Shown here piece after piece: positions 46,951 through 57,264 of a stretch of 64,000 bases of DNA. Each line of letters begins with the position of its first letter. Position 1 is the first letter of the stretch. The stretch covers positions 186,001 through 250,000 of the forward strand of contig NZ_AUBH01000005.1 of the NCBI RefSeq assembly GCF_000429145.1. Direction: 5' to 3'. This DNA is from Aestuariibacter salexigens DSM 15300 (lineage in GTDB: Bacteria; Pseudomonadota; Gammaproteobacteria; Enterobacterales; Alteromonadaceae). The notes under the pieces were generated by a model. The model worked only from the letters and a program-made list of their open reading frames with translations, was not told the DNA's origin and ran no database searches. Both the position numbers and the translations under genes were made by a program.

Positions 46951-47856
46951 ATGTCTGTCAAACATCCGATCATTGCCATCACTGGTTCATCGGGAGCAGG
47001 AACTACCACTACGACTAACGCCATCAGGCATATTTTTCGTAACCTCCGAGTCAACGCTGCCGTCGTTGCAGGCGACAGTTTTCATCGCTATACCAGACCC
47101 GAGATGGAAGTAGAAATCCGTAAGGCGCAGGAGCAAGGCAGGCACATCAGCTATTTCGGTCCCAAAGCGAACGATTTTGCCTTGCTGGAAAGCTTATTCA
47201 AGGAATATGGCGAGACAGGCACCGGCAAGTTCAGACAATATCTGCATACTTTTGATGAAGCGGTGCCCTTTAATCAGATGCCGGGCACCTTTACACCGTG
47301 GCAAGACCTGCCGGCTAATACCGATCTTTTGTTTTACGAAGGATTGCATGGCGGTGTGGCGACCGAAGATATTGATGCATCTAAATTTGTTGACTTACTG
47401 GTAGGCATGGTACCTATCGTTAACCTGGAATGGATCCAAAAAATCGTTCGCGATACGACAGATCGTGGCCATAGCCGTGAGGCGGTAATGAGCAGCATCG
47501 TTCGAAGCCTGGATGACTACTTTAATTACATCACACCGCAGTTTAGTCGCACCCACATCAATTTTCAGCGAGTGCCTACCGTTGATACCTCAAACCCCTT
47601 CTCTGCCCGTGAAATTCCCACGCAGGATGAAAGCTTTGTGGTAGTGAGATTCAGGCGGGAAATGCGTAATGTAGATTTTCCCTATCTGCTGCAAATGATT
47701 GATGGTTCTTTTATGTCCAGGATCAATACGTTAGTTGTGCCAGGCGGTAAAATCAGTCTTGCCATGGAGCTAATCCTTGCGCCTCTGATTGAGGAGCTGA
47801 TGGATAAAAAGCGCCGGGCCGGATTCCAGATGGATTGGTTAGCCGAAGGCGAATAG
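46951..47856 (+). CDS. prkB: Phosphoribulokinase-like protein
   Basis: This 301-residue P-loop kinase resembles phosphoribulokinase/uridine kinase: IIAITGSSGAGTTTTT (P-loop), AVVAGDSFHRYTRPE, and LLFYEGLHGG. E. coli carries a 289-residue homologue (PrkB/YhfA region) that is not linked to a Calvin cycle, and no Rubisco gene is seen here either. The physiological substrate is unknown. It is a cytoplasmic single gene. Confidence 0.85.
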   Translation: MSVKHPIIAITGSSGAGTTTTTNAIRHIFRNLRVNAAVVAGDSFHRYTRPEMEVEIRKAQEQGRHISYFGPKANDFALLESLFKEYGETGTGKFRQYLHTFDEAVPFNQMPGTFTPWQDLPANTDLLFYEGLHGGVATEDIDASKFVDLLVGMVPIVNLEWIQKIVRDTTDRGHSREAVMSSIVRSLDDYFNYITPQFSRTHINFQRVPTVDTSNPFSAREIPTQDESFVVVRFRREMRNVDFPYLLQMIDGSFMSRINTLVVPGGKISLAMELILAPLIEELMDKKRRAGFQMDWLAEGE

Positions 47857-47981
47857 TTTTCAATATCGGTTGAGATTAGATTACACTTAATTAGTGTCCT
47901 TAAAGCCCGTGTGGTTAATGTGATCTATTTTCTTTGCCATACTCGTATTGTTTTCGTCATTGCTCATAAATGTGGTGTGTG

Positions 47982-48911
47982 ATGTTACATCCTGAGTTAC
48001 CTGCCAATGAAAACCAGCGTATTGCCACGTTGCAATCGTTAAGTTTGCTGGATACCCCGGCCGAAGAAAAGCTCGACCGCATTACGCGCATGGCATCGAA
48101 CATCTTCGATGTGCCCATTGCTTTAGTGAGCCTGGTGGATGCCAATCGTCAGTGGTTTAAATCCAAGGTCGGTCTAGACGCATGTGAAACCAGCCGGGAA
48201 ATCTCGTTTTGTGGCCATGCAATCGCGCAAGGCGAGCTGCTGTGTATAGAAGATGCGCAGCAGGATGAACGCTTTGTCGACAACCCTCTGGTGACCGGCG
48301 ACCCAAATATTCGTTTTTACGCGGGCCAACCGCTACGCCATCCTAATGGTTCGGCACTGGGCACCTTGTGCCTGATTGACTCTAAGCCCCGACACTTTAG
48401 CGCGGACGATGCGTCTCGTCTTAAAGAGCTGGCGGCAGTAACAGAGCTGGAGTTGTTACGCTCTTCATCGCCGACTATGGATGACATATCACAACTTACC
48501 AATAAAGAAGGCTTCCTGACCCTGGGCAAATTCAGTCAGGCCGTGTGTAAGCAATACAACCTTTCAATGTCTGTGGCGTTTTTACACTTGCAAGGGTTAT
48601 TGGCCATCAAATACGACGAACAGAACTATCATCGGGCAGTAAGAAAGATTGCCGATAAATTTAAGGGGCACTTTCGAGGCTCAGATTTGGTCGCGCGCTA
48701 TGACGAATTTAGTTTTGTAGCGCTAGTCCCCAATGCCTCTAAAGAATCGGTGTCTGTGCGACTCAATCAGGTTATCAACGAGCTCAATATTGAGTTTGCT
48801 CAATCTGAAAATTTCTCCGACTTACAACTGTGCGCGGGTTATGCGTCTTCTGTGCCGGACACATCTCTCGAATCATTGGTATTCGACGCATTTGCTTCCA
48901 TCCAAATCTAA
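47982..48911 (+). CDS. GAF-domain protein with degenerate GGDEF
   Basis: This 309-residue cytoplasmic protein has an N-terminal GAF domain (NIFDVPIALVSLVDANRQWF, REISFCGHAI, FYAGQPLRHPNGSALGTLCL). The GGDEF-like domain in the C-terminal half reads SDLVARYDEF. The two glycines of GGDEF are gone while DEF and an RxxD inhibitory site remain, so it probably cannot make c-di-GMP but may bind it. It lies 106 bases before ompR on the same strand. ATG 47982 is preferred over 47970. The role is inferred from domains only. Confidence 0.8.
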   Translation: MLHPELPANENQRIATLQSLSLLDTPAEEKLDRITRMASNIFDVPIALVSLVDANRQWFKSKVGLDACETSREISFCGHAIAQGELLCIEDAQQDERFVDNPLVTGDPNIRFYAGQPLRHPNGSALGTLCLIDSKPRHFSADDASRLKELAAVTELELLRSSSPTMDDISQLTNKEGFLTLGKFSQAVCKQYNLSMSVAFLHLQGLLAIKYDEQNYHRAVRKIADKFKGHFRGSDLVARYDEFSFVALVPNASKESVSVRLNQVINELNIEFAQSENFSDLQLCAGYASSVPDTSLESLVFDAFASIQI

Positions 48912-49017
48912 GTAACAGACACTATTTGTAACAAACACCCTACGTCCCTTACACAAGTCGACTTTTTCCCTGTCGTTATTTGACTTATAGTGAAGAAAAA
49001 ACATAAGAGTCAAAGTT

Positions 49018-49752
49018 ATGGGACAGGAAACACCTAAGATTCTGGTTGTTGATGATGACATGCGCCTGCGCAGTCTTCTGGAGCGCTATCTTGTTGAGCA
49101 AGGGTTTCAGGTACGCTCGGCAGCGAATTCAGAGCAAATGGACCGCCTGCTTGAACGCGAAAACTTCCACCTGATGGTACTGGATCTTATGTTGCCTGGC
49201 GAAGACGGTCTGTCGATTTGCCGACGTCTGCGCCAAAAAGAAAACCCGCTTCCTATCATCATGCTCACTGCTAAAGGCGATGAAGTTGATCGCATCATCG
49301 GTCTTGAAATGGGGGCTGACGACTACCTGCCCAAGCCGTTTAACCCACGAGAGCTGCTTGCCCGCGTAAAAGCCGTATTGCGTCGTAAAACGACTGAAGC
49401 GCCGGGAGCGCCTTCTCAGAACGCACAGTTGGTCGAATTCGGTCGCTATCGACTCAATCTGGCGACCCGCGAAATGACATCAGACGGCAAGCCGATGCCA
49501 TTAACCAGTGGTGAATTTGCCGTACTGAAGTCTTTGGTCAACCATCCTCGCGAGCCACTGTCCCGCGATAAATTAATGAACCTGGCACGTGGTAGAGACT
49601 ACAGCGCGCTGGAAAGAAGTATTGATGTACAGGTATCCAGGCTGCGTCGTATGTTGGAAGAGGATCCGGCGAACCCCCGTTATATTCAGACAGTCTGGGG
49701 GCTGGGGTACGTATTCGTGCCTGATGGTGAATCTGATTCAAACAACCCATAA
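49018..49752 (+). CDS. ompR: Response regulator OmpR
   Basis: OmpR is the DNA-binding partner of EnvZ in osmotic regulation of porins. The 244-residue protein starts with a receiver domain (ILVVDDDMRLRSLLERYL; phosphorylated Asp in LMVLDLMLPGEDG; KPFNPRELLARV). It ends with a winged-helix domain (FAVLKSLVNHPREPLSRDKL, DVQVSRLRRMLEEDP). It precedes envZ by 9 bases. Confidence 0.97.
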   Translation: MGQETPKILVVDDDMRLRSLLERYLVEQGFQVRSAANSEQMDRLLERENFHLMVLDLMLPGEDGLSICRRLRQKENPLPIIMLTAKGDEVDRIIGLEMGADDYLPKPFNPRELLARVKAVLRRKTTEAPGAPSQNAQLVEFGRYRLNLATREMTSDGKPMPLTSGEFAVLKSLVNHPREPLSRDKLMNLARGRDYSALERSIDVQVSRLRRMLEEDPANPRYIQTVWGLGYVFVPDGESDSNNP

Positions 49753-49761
49753 CCGGCCATC

Positions 49762-51060
49762 GTGAGGCTGTTTCCTACCAGTGCCTTTGGGCAGACTGTA
49801 CTGCTAATAGGCGTTCTGCTTCTAATCAATCAGGTAGTGTCTTATCTGTCGGTCACCTATTACTTTATTCAGCCCAGCTATCAACAAATTAATGGGTTAT
49901 TGGCGACACAGGTCAAGAGTCTGCTCTCCGAGCCAGATGTATTGCAAAATAAAGGGCTCCAGCAACGCATATTAAGTAGTTCAGGAATAAAAGTTCTTGA
50001 TGAAAATGAAGCGCTAAAACAGGGGCTTGAACAAGCTACTTATTATCAGTTCATGTCTTCTCAAATAAGTCAGGAACTGGGTGGTGAGGCAGACGTTCGG
50101 ATCAGCACCGGCGAGCCCTATGTCGCATGGATAAATCCGCCGCAGTCTGAGTCCACCTGGATTGCGATTCCTATTCTTGGCACAGGTGACGCCGATTTCT
50201 CTCCTTTGACCATGTATCTGCTGGTCATCGGCGTGCTATCTGTCGCCGGTGGGTGGCTGTTTGTACGCCGATTAAATAAACCGTTGCAGGCGCTACAGGT
50301 GGCGGCCAGACAGGTAGGTCAGGGCCGTTTCCCCGAACCATTAAAGCAGGAAGGTACCGATGAGCTGATTGCTGTGACCTCGGCGTTTAATCAAATGTCT
50401 CGTGGCATCAAACAGCTGGAGCAGGACCGTAACCTGATGACAGCAGGTATTTCTCATGACCTGCGTACGCCACTTACTCGGATTCGCCTCGCCACAGAGA
50501 TGTTGCCTGACGATCAGGACTGGGTGAAAGACGGGATCATCAATGATATTGAAGACATGAACGATATTATTGATCAATTTATTGACTACGCCCGCTTCGA
50601 CCAAAAAGAAGAGTTAGAAACAACCAACCTGAATGACCTGATTAAAGCCGCGACGCAGGCGCGTGACGTGGACAATGTCCATACTATCGATTTGGATCTG
50701 CATGCCTTGCCTGATATGGAAATTCGCAGAGTGGGCGTAAAGCGGGTGTTAGATAACCTGATCGAGAACGCGTTTAAATATGGCAGTGAACATATCATCA
50801 TCCGCTCCCGATACGACAAAAGACAGCGCAGAGTTGAGTGTCAAATACGGGACTTTGGCCCGGGCATCCCTGAGCAGGAAATCAGCTCAGTGTTCGAGCC
50901 CTTTACGCAGGGAGATAAAGCAAGGGGAAGCGTCGGTTCGGGACTGGGGCTGGCGATAACCAAACGTATTGTCGATATGCATGGTGGTAGGGTAGTGCTG
51001 GCGAACCATCCCAATGGAGGGTTAGTCGCCAGCTTCCAGCTACCGCTTAATCAACCGTAG
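49762..51060 (+). CDS. envZ: Osmosensor histidine kinase EnvZ
   Basis: EnvZ autophosphorylates and passes phosphate to OmpR. The 432-residue inner-membrane kinase has a first membrane helix ([20 protein letters not shown]), a periplasmic part, and a second helix near 155-170. A HAMP linker, HisKA with [15 protein letters not shown] (His243-like) and an ATPase domain ([35 protein letters not shown]) follow. GTG 49762 is the start. Its stop lies 1 base from the pckA stop on the other strand. Confidence 0.96.
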   Translation: MRLFPTSAFGQTVLLIGVLLLINQVVSYLSVTYYFIQPSYQQINGLLATQVKSLLSEPDVLQNKGLQQRILSSSGIKVLDENEALKQGLEQATYYQFMSSQISQELGGEADVRISTGEPYVAWINPPQSESTWIAIPILGTGDADFSPLTMYLLVIGVLSVAGGWLFVRRLNKPLQALQVAARQVGQGRFPEPLKQEGTDELIAVTSAFNQMSRGIKQLEQDRNLMTAGISHDLRTPLTRIRLATEMLPDDQDWVKDGIINDIEDMNDIIDQFIDYARFDQKEELETTNLNDLIKAATQARDVDNVHTIDLDLHALPDMEIRRVGVKRVLDNLIENAFKYGSEHIIIRSRYDKRQRRVECQIRDFGPGIPEQEISSVFEPFTQGDKARGSVGSGLGLAITKRIVDMHGGRVVLANHPNGGLVASFQLPLNQP

Positions 51061-51061
51061 G

Positions 51062-52624
51062 TCACTCGCTACGCGGACCAGCGTTGCGGATCTCGTCCGA
51101 CACGTCATACTTTGCGAAATTCTGAGCAAACTGAGCCGCCAGGTTTTTCGCAAACTCATCGTACTTCTGTTTGTCCGTCCAGGTTTCACGAGGATTCAGC
51201 AGCTTGCTGTCTACGTTTTCAACCGCAACCGGCACATCCAGATTCAACACATCGATATGCTGCGTTTCGACGTCACTTAGCGTGTCATTCACGATCGCAT
51301 CTACAATAGCGCGGGTGGTTGGGATGTCGAAACGTTTACCTTCTCCATACGGACCACCGGTCCAGCCGGTATTCACCAGATACACTTTAGAGCCAAACTC
51401 ACGCACACGCTTAATCAGAAGCTCTGCGTATTCGCCCGCCGGACGTGGGAAGAATGGCGCCCCAAAACAGGTCGAGAAAGTAGATTCGATATCAGCCGTT
51501 GAACCAATTTCAGTAGAGCCGACTTTTGCTGTGTAGCCACTCAGAAAGTGATACGCCGCAGCGTGCTCTGAAAGAATGGATACGGGTGGTAGTACACCAC
51601 TGACGTCACAGGTTAGGAACACGACGGCTCTAGGCTCGCCACCACGGTTTTCCAGCACGCGCTTTTCAATATGCTCAAGTGGATAAGCGGCACGCGTATT
51701 TTGGGTGAGACTCACATCTTCGTAGTCTGGTACACCGTTTTCATCCAACACCACATTCTCAAGAATGGTGCCACGCTTTATAGCATTCCAAATCACCGGC
51801 TCATTCTTTTCTGACAAGTGAATACACTTCGCGTAGCAACCACCTTCGAAGTTAAACACGCTGCCTGGTGCCCAGCCGTGTTCATCATCACCAATCAGGA
51901 ATCGCTTTGGATCGGCAGAAAGTGTGGTTTTGCCGGTACCGGACAGACCGAAGAACAACGTGACATCACCTTCCTCACCAACATTCGCCGAGCAGTGCAT
52001 AGGCAATACCTGATGTGCTGGCAGTAGGAAGTTAAGCACTGAGAACATCGCCTTTTTCATTTCACCGGCATAGCGCATACCGGCAATCAACACCTTGCGT
52101 GCAGCGAAATTGATGATAACGGTGCCGTCGCTATTGGTACCGTCACGCTCGGGAACACAGGTAAAACCAGGCACATTCATGATTTGCCAGGGTTGTTCAT
52201 CTTTAGGGTTCCAGTTATCCGGAATAATGAACAAATTACGCGCAAATATGTGCTGCCAGGCTGTTTCAGTGCGAACCACCAGGGGCAGCGCGTGTTGAGG
52301 GTCTGAACCAACCTGCAAATGAGATGTGAAGTAATCGAGGCTGTCGAGGTGCGATTCAACGCGAGCCCACAGTGCGTCAAATTTGTCGTCTGCAAAGGGT
52401 CTGTTTACCGGCCCCCACTCAATGTGATCCTGGGTTGTAGACTCTTTCACAATAAACCGGTCGGCTGGCGAGCGACCTGTGCGCTCACCGGTTTCCACGA
52501 CCAGCGCGCCGTTTGCAGCAAGTCGGCCTTCGCCTCGCTCCAGTGCATATTGAATGAGAGCCTCGGTGTCGAGGTCAACGCGAGAAGAGTCTGGGCGTAC
52601 TACGCCAGCCGGAATTGCAGTCAT
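51062..52624 (-). CDS. pckA: Phosphoenolpyruvate carboxykinase (ATP)
   Basis: PckA makes PEP from oxaloacetate in gluconeogenesis. The 520-residue protein has the P-loop [14 protein letters not shown], the kinase-2 [23 protein letters not shown], the start [23 protein letters not shown] and [12 protein letters not shown]. It is a little shorter than E. coli (540). An AAGGG site precedes ATG 52624. The 239-base gap upstream probably holds its promoter. Confidence 0.98.
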   Translation of the reverse strand: MTAIPAGVVRPDSSRVDLDTEALIQYALERGEGRLAANGALVVETGERTGRSPADRFIVKESTTQDHIEWGPVNRPFADDKFDALWARVESHLDSLDYFTSHLQVGSDPQHALPLVVRTETAWQHIFARNLFIIPDNWNPKDEQPWQIMNVPGFTCVPERDGTNSDGTVIINFAARKVLIAGMRYAGEMKKAMFSVLNFLLPAHQVLPMHCSANVGEEGDVTLFFGLSGTGKTTLSADPKRFLIGDDEHGWAPGSVFNFEGGCYAKCIHLSEKNEPVIWNAIKRGTILENVVLDENGVPDYEDVSLTQNTRAAYPLEHIEKRVLENRGGEPRAVVFLTCDVSGVLPPVSILSEHAAAYHFLSGYTAKVGSTEIGSTADIESTFSTCFGAPFFPRPAGEYAELLIKRVREFGSKVYLVNTGWTGGPYGEGKRFDIPTTRAIVDAIVNDTLSDVETQHIDVLNLDVPVAVENVDSKLLNPRETWTDKQKYDEFAKNLAAQFAQNFAKYDVSDEIRNAGPRSE

Positions 52625-52863
52625 CTTGTAACCCTTTATAAAACTTTCAGTGACACTTACAGAATTCGATAAGTCGCGAATTGTAAAGCATTACGGGGGG
52701 TTCACAAGCGTTAATATTTACAGGTTTGACCAGAATTTTGTAAAGTTTCAGTTTTTTTAACCAGTTATTAGCAGACACTCAGCGCTTCCTTGCGTTATAA
52801 ACTCCGCCAATGAATGGTTAATATTTTAGCCTTATCAGTAGGTTATCGAAACCTTACTATCGT

Positions 52864-53754
52864 TCACTGGAGTCGTGAAGAAGAGCTGTTGTGAGCATGT
52901 AAACTTTCAATATCGACCGCGTCAAATACATATTCACGATGACAATATTGACAATTCATACGAATTTCGCCGTCTTGTTCGAGCATAGACAACAATTCTT
53001 GTTTGTCGATGCCTGCCAAAGCGTTGGCGCTGCGTTCTTTGCTACAGCCACAGTTAAACGCAATCGGCTGTGGGGGATAGACTCTGACCTGTTCCTGGTG
53101 GTACAGACGATGCAAAATGTCATGGGCAGGCAACGCAAACAACTCACTGGGCTGAAGCGTGTCATTGAGGTGGCAAAAATGCTCAAACTCCGGCACATCG
53201 TCAACATGTGTAGCCGCACTGTTTTGTGGCAAAACTTGTAGCAGTGTGCCACCTGCTAGTTTCTGTTCAGTGTCGGCAAACAACCTGACCTGAGTCGCCA
53301 GTTGTTCGGACTGAATAAAATAATTTTCTATACAGGCTGCCAGTGATTCCTGTTCGAGCGCCACTACCCCCTGATATCGCTCACCTTTTCTGGGCGTGAT
53401 GGTGATCACGAGCAAGCCTTTGGGTAACAGGTCGTTAAAAGTATCGGGCAAGGTTTCAAGGCTTTCATCATAGCGTGCAACGCCGCGCAGTTGCTGGGTA
53501 TCTGTACCATTAATGACCGCATATTTTACCGGCCCTTCACTTTGCAGTTGCAGCGCGATATCTCCACTGAATTTTAGCGTCGCTGTCAGCAATGAACAGG
53601 CCGCCATCAACTCTCCAAGTAGGCGCTGGACCTGCTGTGGATAGGGGTAGGATTCGAGTATCGAACGATAGCTGTCTTGTAACCGGACAATTTCGCCTCT
53701 CACATTGGCCTGTTCAAAGGTGAAACGTATCAGGTGATCGAGTTCATTATTCAT
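52864..53754 (-). CDS. hslO: Redox-regulated chaperone Hsp33
   Basis: Hsp33 is a holdase activated by oxidation and heat. The 296-residue protein has the N-terminal RFTFEQANVRGEIVRL and the four zinc-binding cysteines near the C-terminus in CGCSKERS and CQYCHREY. Those cysteines are the redox switch. It follows hslR by 11 bases, forming hslR-hslO. An AGGAAAA site precedes the ATG. A serine-rich tail ends the protein. Confidence 0.97.
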   Translation of the reverse strand: MNNELDHLIRFTFEQANVRGEIVRLQDSYRSILESYPYPQQVQRLLGELMAACSLLTATLKFSGDIALQLQSEGPVKYAVINGTDTQQLRGVARYDESLETLPDTFNDLLPKGLLVITITPRKGERYQGVVALEQESLAACIENYFIQSEQLATQVRLFADTEQKLAGGTLLQVLPQNSAATHVDDVPEFEHFCHLNDTLQPSELFALPAHDILHRLYHQEQVRVYPPQPIAFNCGCSKERSANALAGIDKQELLSMLEQDGEIRMNCQYCHREYVFDAVDIESLHAHNSSSSRLQ

Positions 53755-53765
53755 GGCTTTTCCTG

Positions 53766-54170
53766 CTATTGGTGCTTTATTCGCAACAATTCTCTTCGCT
53801 GCTTCTTATCAGGTTTATGTTCCGGTCTGGGACTATGAAATGCACTGAGCTTGCGCGCAGTCTGGTTACTCTCTCTCTGTGCCAGACTTTGCGCTGTCTC
53901 TTCATATAACTGTTGTGCGATTGGTGCACCCTGCCGCTGATCGCTAAGCGCTTTCACAATGACTTCTTTGACATCATACCCCTGTGGCACGCGCAACGTC
54001 GCACCCACCTCGACCAGTTTCCCAGGTTTACAGCGCTGTCCGTTCATACTGACTTTGCCAGCCTGAATGGCATTACGGGCCAAAGAACGCGTCTTGAAAA
54101 ATCTCGCAGCCCATAGCCACTTATCCAAACGGACAGATAGCATTGAATTGTTTTCTTTTTGGTCAGTCAT
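53766..54170 (-). CDS. hslR: Heat-shock protein Hsp15 (S4 domain)
   Basis: Hsp15 rescues 50S subunits carrying nascent peptidyl-tRNA. The 134-residue protein has VRLDKWLWAARFFKTRSLAR, an S4 RNA-binding domain, and a basic tail (PDKKQRRELLRIK), near E. coli (133). ATG 54170 is used; ATG 54143 is possible but would remove the first nine residues. It heads the hslR-hslO pair, divergent from gspC across 113 bases. Confidence 0.94.
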   Translation of the reverse strand: MTDQKENNSMLSVRLDKWLWAARFFKTRSLARNAIQAGKVSMNGQRCKPGKLVEVGATLRVPQGYDVKEVIVKALSDQRQGAPIAQQLYEETAQSLAQRESNQTARKLSAFHSPRPEHKPDKKQRRELLRIKHQ

Positions 54171-54283
54171 AGCTATTCATGTGTAATTATTTTGTTATCC
54201 ACCGCGAATAGAGTTGTTAGCCCTTTTACGACTGGCTATGATGGTCAGGTTACAGCCAGTTCCTAATTTTATAATAAGACAGA

Positions 54284-55213
54284 ATGACAGTCGGCAATTT
54301 TAACATCGAGCAAGTCGGTTTTTTCCTCTCACGACACCAGAAGCAAATCAACATGTTGATTGTTGCATTGCTGTGTCTGTACCTGATTGCGTTTGCCGCG
54401 GAAATGACCTGGAAAGTCATTCCGGCGCCCGATATTGCTGAGCAGTCTACAGTGAGCACCAGTGTGCCTCAGTCGAACCGAAGCGACAACGCGTCGTTAA
54501 ACATCACAAAATTACAGCGACTTAACCTGTTTGGTGATGTAGTAGAGGCGCCACAGCAACAACAACAGGTGTCTGAAGCGCCAGAAACCAGACTCAACCT
54601 TACACTCACTGGCGTCGTGTCCTCCAGTCAAGCGGATATGGGGGCAGCCATTATAGAAAACAACAACAGGCAAAATACCTATGGGGTTGGTGATAAAATC
54701 GACGGCACCAATGCGACGCTTCAGGAAGTCTATGTTGACCGTGTGATCATCAAGAACGGCATCAATCGTGAGACGTTGATGTTAGACGGTCTTGACTACG
54801 ATAAGCGCGCCACAGCAAGCGCTCGACCTGTGCCGGTCAGACCCGTGCCTGAACCTGAGCCTGACGAACCGGTCAGAAGATTGAGCGATGAAGCGGTAGA
54901 ACTTACCCAAGAACTACGCAATCAACCTGGCAGCTTCACTGATTTCATTGCCATTTCGCCTTTCCGGCAAGATGGCCAACTGGAAGGCTACCGTGTCAGT
55001 CCAGGCAAAAACCCGGCGTTATTTGAGTCTGCCGGACTCAGTGCCGGTGACATCATTACCGAAATAAACGGGTTGGACTTAACCGATATAGAGCAGTCAA
55101 TGGAAGCCATGGCGGCGCTGCGCGAAGCACAGTCACTGCAACTAACGGTTCGTAGAGGGGATGAGCTAATGACACTGTACTTAGACATTCCAACACCCGA
55201 TCAGACATTTTAA
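54284..55213 (+). CDS. gspC: Type II secretion protein GspC
   Basis: GspC links the inner-membrane platform to the GspD secretin and helps choose substrates. The 309-residue protein has a short cytoplasmic start, one membrane helix (MLIVALLCLYLIAFAAEM), an HR domain (LNLFGDVV, LTLTGVVSS) and a C-terminal PDZ-like domain (AGLSAGDIITEINGLDL). A Pro/Glu-rich linker (VPVRPVPEPEPDEP) lies between them. It is the first gene of the operon gspC-L. Confidence 0.94.
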   Translation: MTVGNFNIEQVGFFLSRHQKQINMLIVALLCLYLIAFAAEMTWKVIPAPDIAEQSTVSTSVPQSNRSDNASLNITKLQRLNLFGDVVEAPQQQQQVSEAPETRLNLTLTGVVSSSQADMGAAIIENNNRQNTYGVGDKIDGTNATLQEVYVDRVIIKNGINRETLMLDGLDYDKRATASARPVPVRPVPEPEPDEPVRRLSDEAVELTQELRNQPGSFTDFIAISPFRQDGQLEGYRVSPGKNPALFESAGLSAGDIITEINGLDLTDIEQSMEAMAALREAQSLQLTVRRGDELMTLYLDIPTPDQTF

Positions 55214-55224
55214 AGGATAGGATT

Positions 55225-57264
55225 ATGAGGCTTACCAGCCGGGACATTCTTAAAGGCTTGGGTATCACCCTTTTTACGCTGGCATTTTCTGCTTCCAGCT
55301 ACCTGAGTGCGGCCGAGTATTCGCCCAACTTTAAAGATACCGATATTAATGAATTCATTAATATCGTCGGTAAAAATTTAAGACGAACCATTATTGTCGA
55401 TCCCAATGTGCGTGGTAAAATTTCCGTACGCAGCTACGATCTGTTAAATGAAGAACAGTACTACCAATTTTTCCTGAACGTTTTGCAGGTTTACGACTTT
55501 GCCGTGGTTGAAATGCCCAGTGGTATTCTCAAAGTCGTACGTTCCAAAGACGCAAAAACATCAAACATTCCGGTAATCGAAGGCACCCCGTTTGACGGCG
55601 ATGAGATGATCACTCGGGTCGTTCCCGTTTATAACGTGCCAGTGCGTGAACTTGCGCCTATTCTGCGCCAACTCAACGATCAGGCCGGCGGTGGTAACGT
55701 CGTCAGCCACGATGCCTCAAACGTGATGATGCTGACCGGTCGCGCGGCGGTGGTTAATCGGCTGGTCGAAATTATTGAGCGGGTTGACCGCGCGGGTGAT
55801 GAAGAAGTCGAAATTGTTAAACTCAAATTCGCTTCAGCATCAGAAATGGTGCGTATCGTCGAAAGCATTAACAAATCTCAGGCCAATCAGAACAATGCCA
55901 AGGCGGCGCCAAGACTAGTGGCAGATGACCGCACAAACAGTGTCATTGTCAGCGGTGATATCAAAGCCAGACAGCGCATTATCAACCTGATTGAACGGAT
56001 GGATCAGGAGCTGCAAACCAGCGGCAATACTCGTGTAATCTTCCTGAATTACGCTAAAGCCGAAGATTTGGTGCAGGTACTCAAGGGCGTCAGCGCCAGT
56101 ATTCAGGCTGAAGAGCAGGGTACGGGTTCTAATCGACGTTCTACAGCGAATCGCGAAGTCAGTATTGATGCCCATGAAGATTCTAACTCGCTGGTGATCA
56201 CCGCTGAGCCAGACATGATGCGCTCGCTTGAAGAGGTTATTCGTCAACTTGACGTGCGTCGTGCACAAGTGCAGGTTGAAGCGATTATTGTTGAAGTATT
56301 TGAGGGTGATGGCACCACATTTGGCGTGCAGTGGGGCTCAGAAGCGGGCGGCGGCACCCAGTTTACCAACGGCGTAGCACCAATTGGCGCTCTTGGTGTC
56401 GCGGCCTACCGTGCCAGTGACCGTGAAGTCACCCGCACCACCACTACTGCAAACGGACAGGTGGTTGAATCAACCGACACTATCGAAGGTGATGTAACCG
56501 CGCTGGCACAGTTACTTGGCGGTGCCAACGGACTCATCGCCGGTATTGTTGATGGCGGTTGGGGTGCGGTTGTGCAAGCAGTAAGCAACGACACCAACTC
56601 AAATATTCTTGCTACGCCACACCTTACAACCATGGATAACGAAGAAGCTTTCTTTATCGTCGGCCAGGAAGTGCCGATTATCACTGGCACAACAACTGGG
56701 TCAAACAACGCCAACCCCTTCCAGACAGTTGACCGTCAGGAAGTCGGTATCAAACTGAAAGTCACGCCGCAAATCAATGAAGGTGATGCGGTTCAGCTGC
56801 TAATTGAACAGGAAGTGTCCAGTGTCAGCGGTGCCACCGCGGTAGATATCTCGATTAACAAACGTGAAATCAAAACCACCGTTATTGTTGATGATGGCGG
56901 CACCATTGTACTGGGCGGCCTGATTGATGAAGATGTGCAGGAAAGCATTGCTAAAGTGCCGCTGCTCGGTGATATCCCGATTCTCGGCCACTTGTTTAAG
57001 ACAACATCTTCGACAAAGCGCAAGCGCAATCTGATGGTCTTCATTCGCCCGGTGATTGTGCGTGACGGTGTGACCATGAACAAGATCAGCCATCGTAAGT
57101 ATAACTTTATACGTGCACAGCAGCTTAACCGTCAGTCTGAGGGTATCCCCCTGATGCCGAATGCAGAAGGTCCTTCATTGCCGGAATGGAAAGACGAGCT
57201 GATTCTGCCTCCAAGTTTTGAAGAGTACCTTCAATCGAAAGATAAGAAGGAACAGGAACAGTGA
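55225..57264 (+). CDS. gspD: Type II secretion secretin GspD
   Basis: GspD is the outer-membrane ring through which folded proteins leave. The 679-residue protein has a signal peptide (about 1-28), N0 domain ([18 protein letters not shown]), repeated N1-N3 domains ([45 protein letters not shown]) and the secretin core with [11 protein letters not shown] and [17 protein letters not shown] 55225 has an AGGA site. It overlaps gspE by 4 bases (GTGA). Confidence 0.97.
   Translation: MRLTSRDILKGLGITLFTLAFSASSYLSAAEYSPNFKDTDINEFINIVGKNLRRTIIVDPNVRGKISVRSYDLLNEEQYYQFFLNVLQVYDFAVVEMPSGILKVVRSKDAKTSNIPVIEGTPFDGDEMITRVVPVYNVPVRELAPILRQLNDQAGGGNVVSHDASNVMMLTGRAAVVNRLVEIIERVDRAGDEEVEIVKLKFASASEMVRIVESINKSQANQNNAKAAPRLVADDRTNSVIVSGDIKARQRIINLIERMDQELQTSGNTRVIFLNYAKAEDLVQVLKGVSASIQAEEQGTGSNRRSTANREVSIDAHEDSNSLVITAEPDMMRSLEEVIRQLDVRRAQVQVEAIIVEVFEGDGTTFGVQWGSEAGGGTQFTNGVAPIGALGVAAYRASDREVTRTTTTANGQVVESTDTIEGDVTALAQLLGGANGLIAGIVDGGWGAVVQAVSNDTNSNILATPHLTTMDNEEAFFIVGQEVPIITGTTTGSNNANPFQTVDRQEVGIKLKVTPQINEGDAVQLLIEQEVSSVSGATAVDISINKREIKTTVIVDDGGTIVLGGLIDEDVQESIAKVPLLGDIPILGHLFKTTSSTKRKRNLMVFIRPVIVRDGVTMNKISHRKYNFIRAQQLNRQSEGIPLMPNAEGPSLPEWKDELILPPSFEEYLQSKDKKEQEQ

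Noticed and set aside
46951-47856. Calvin-cycle phosphoribulokinase
   Set aside because: The protein belongs to the PrkB-like group found in heterotrophs and no Rubisco or other Calvin gene is present in the window.
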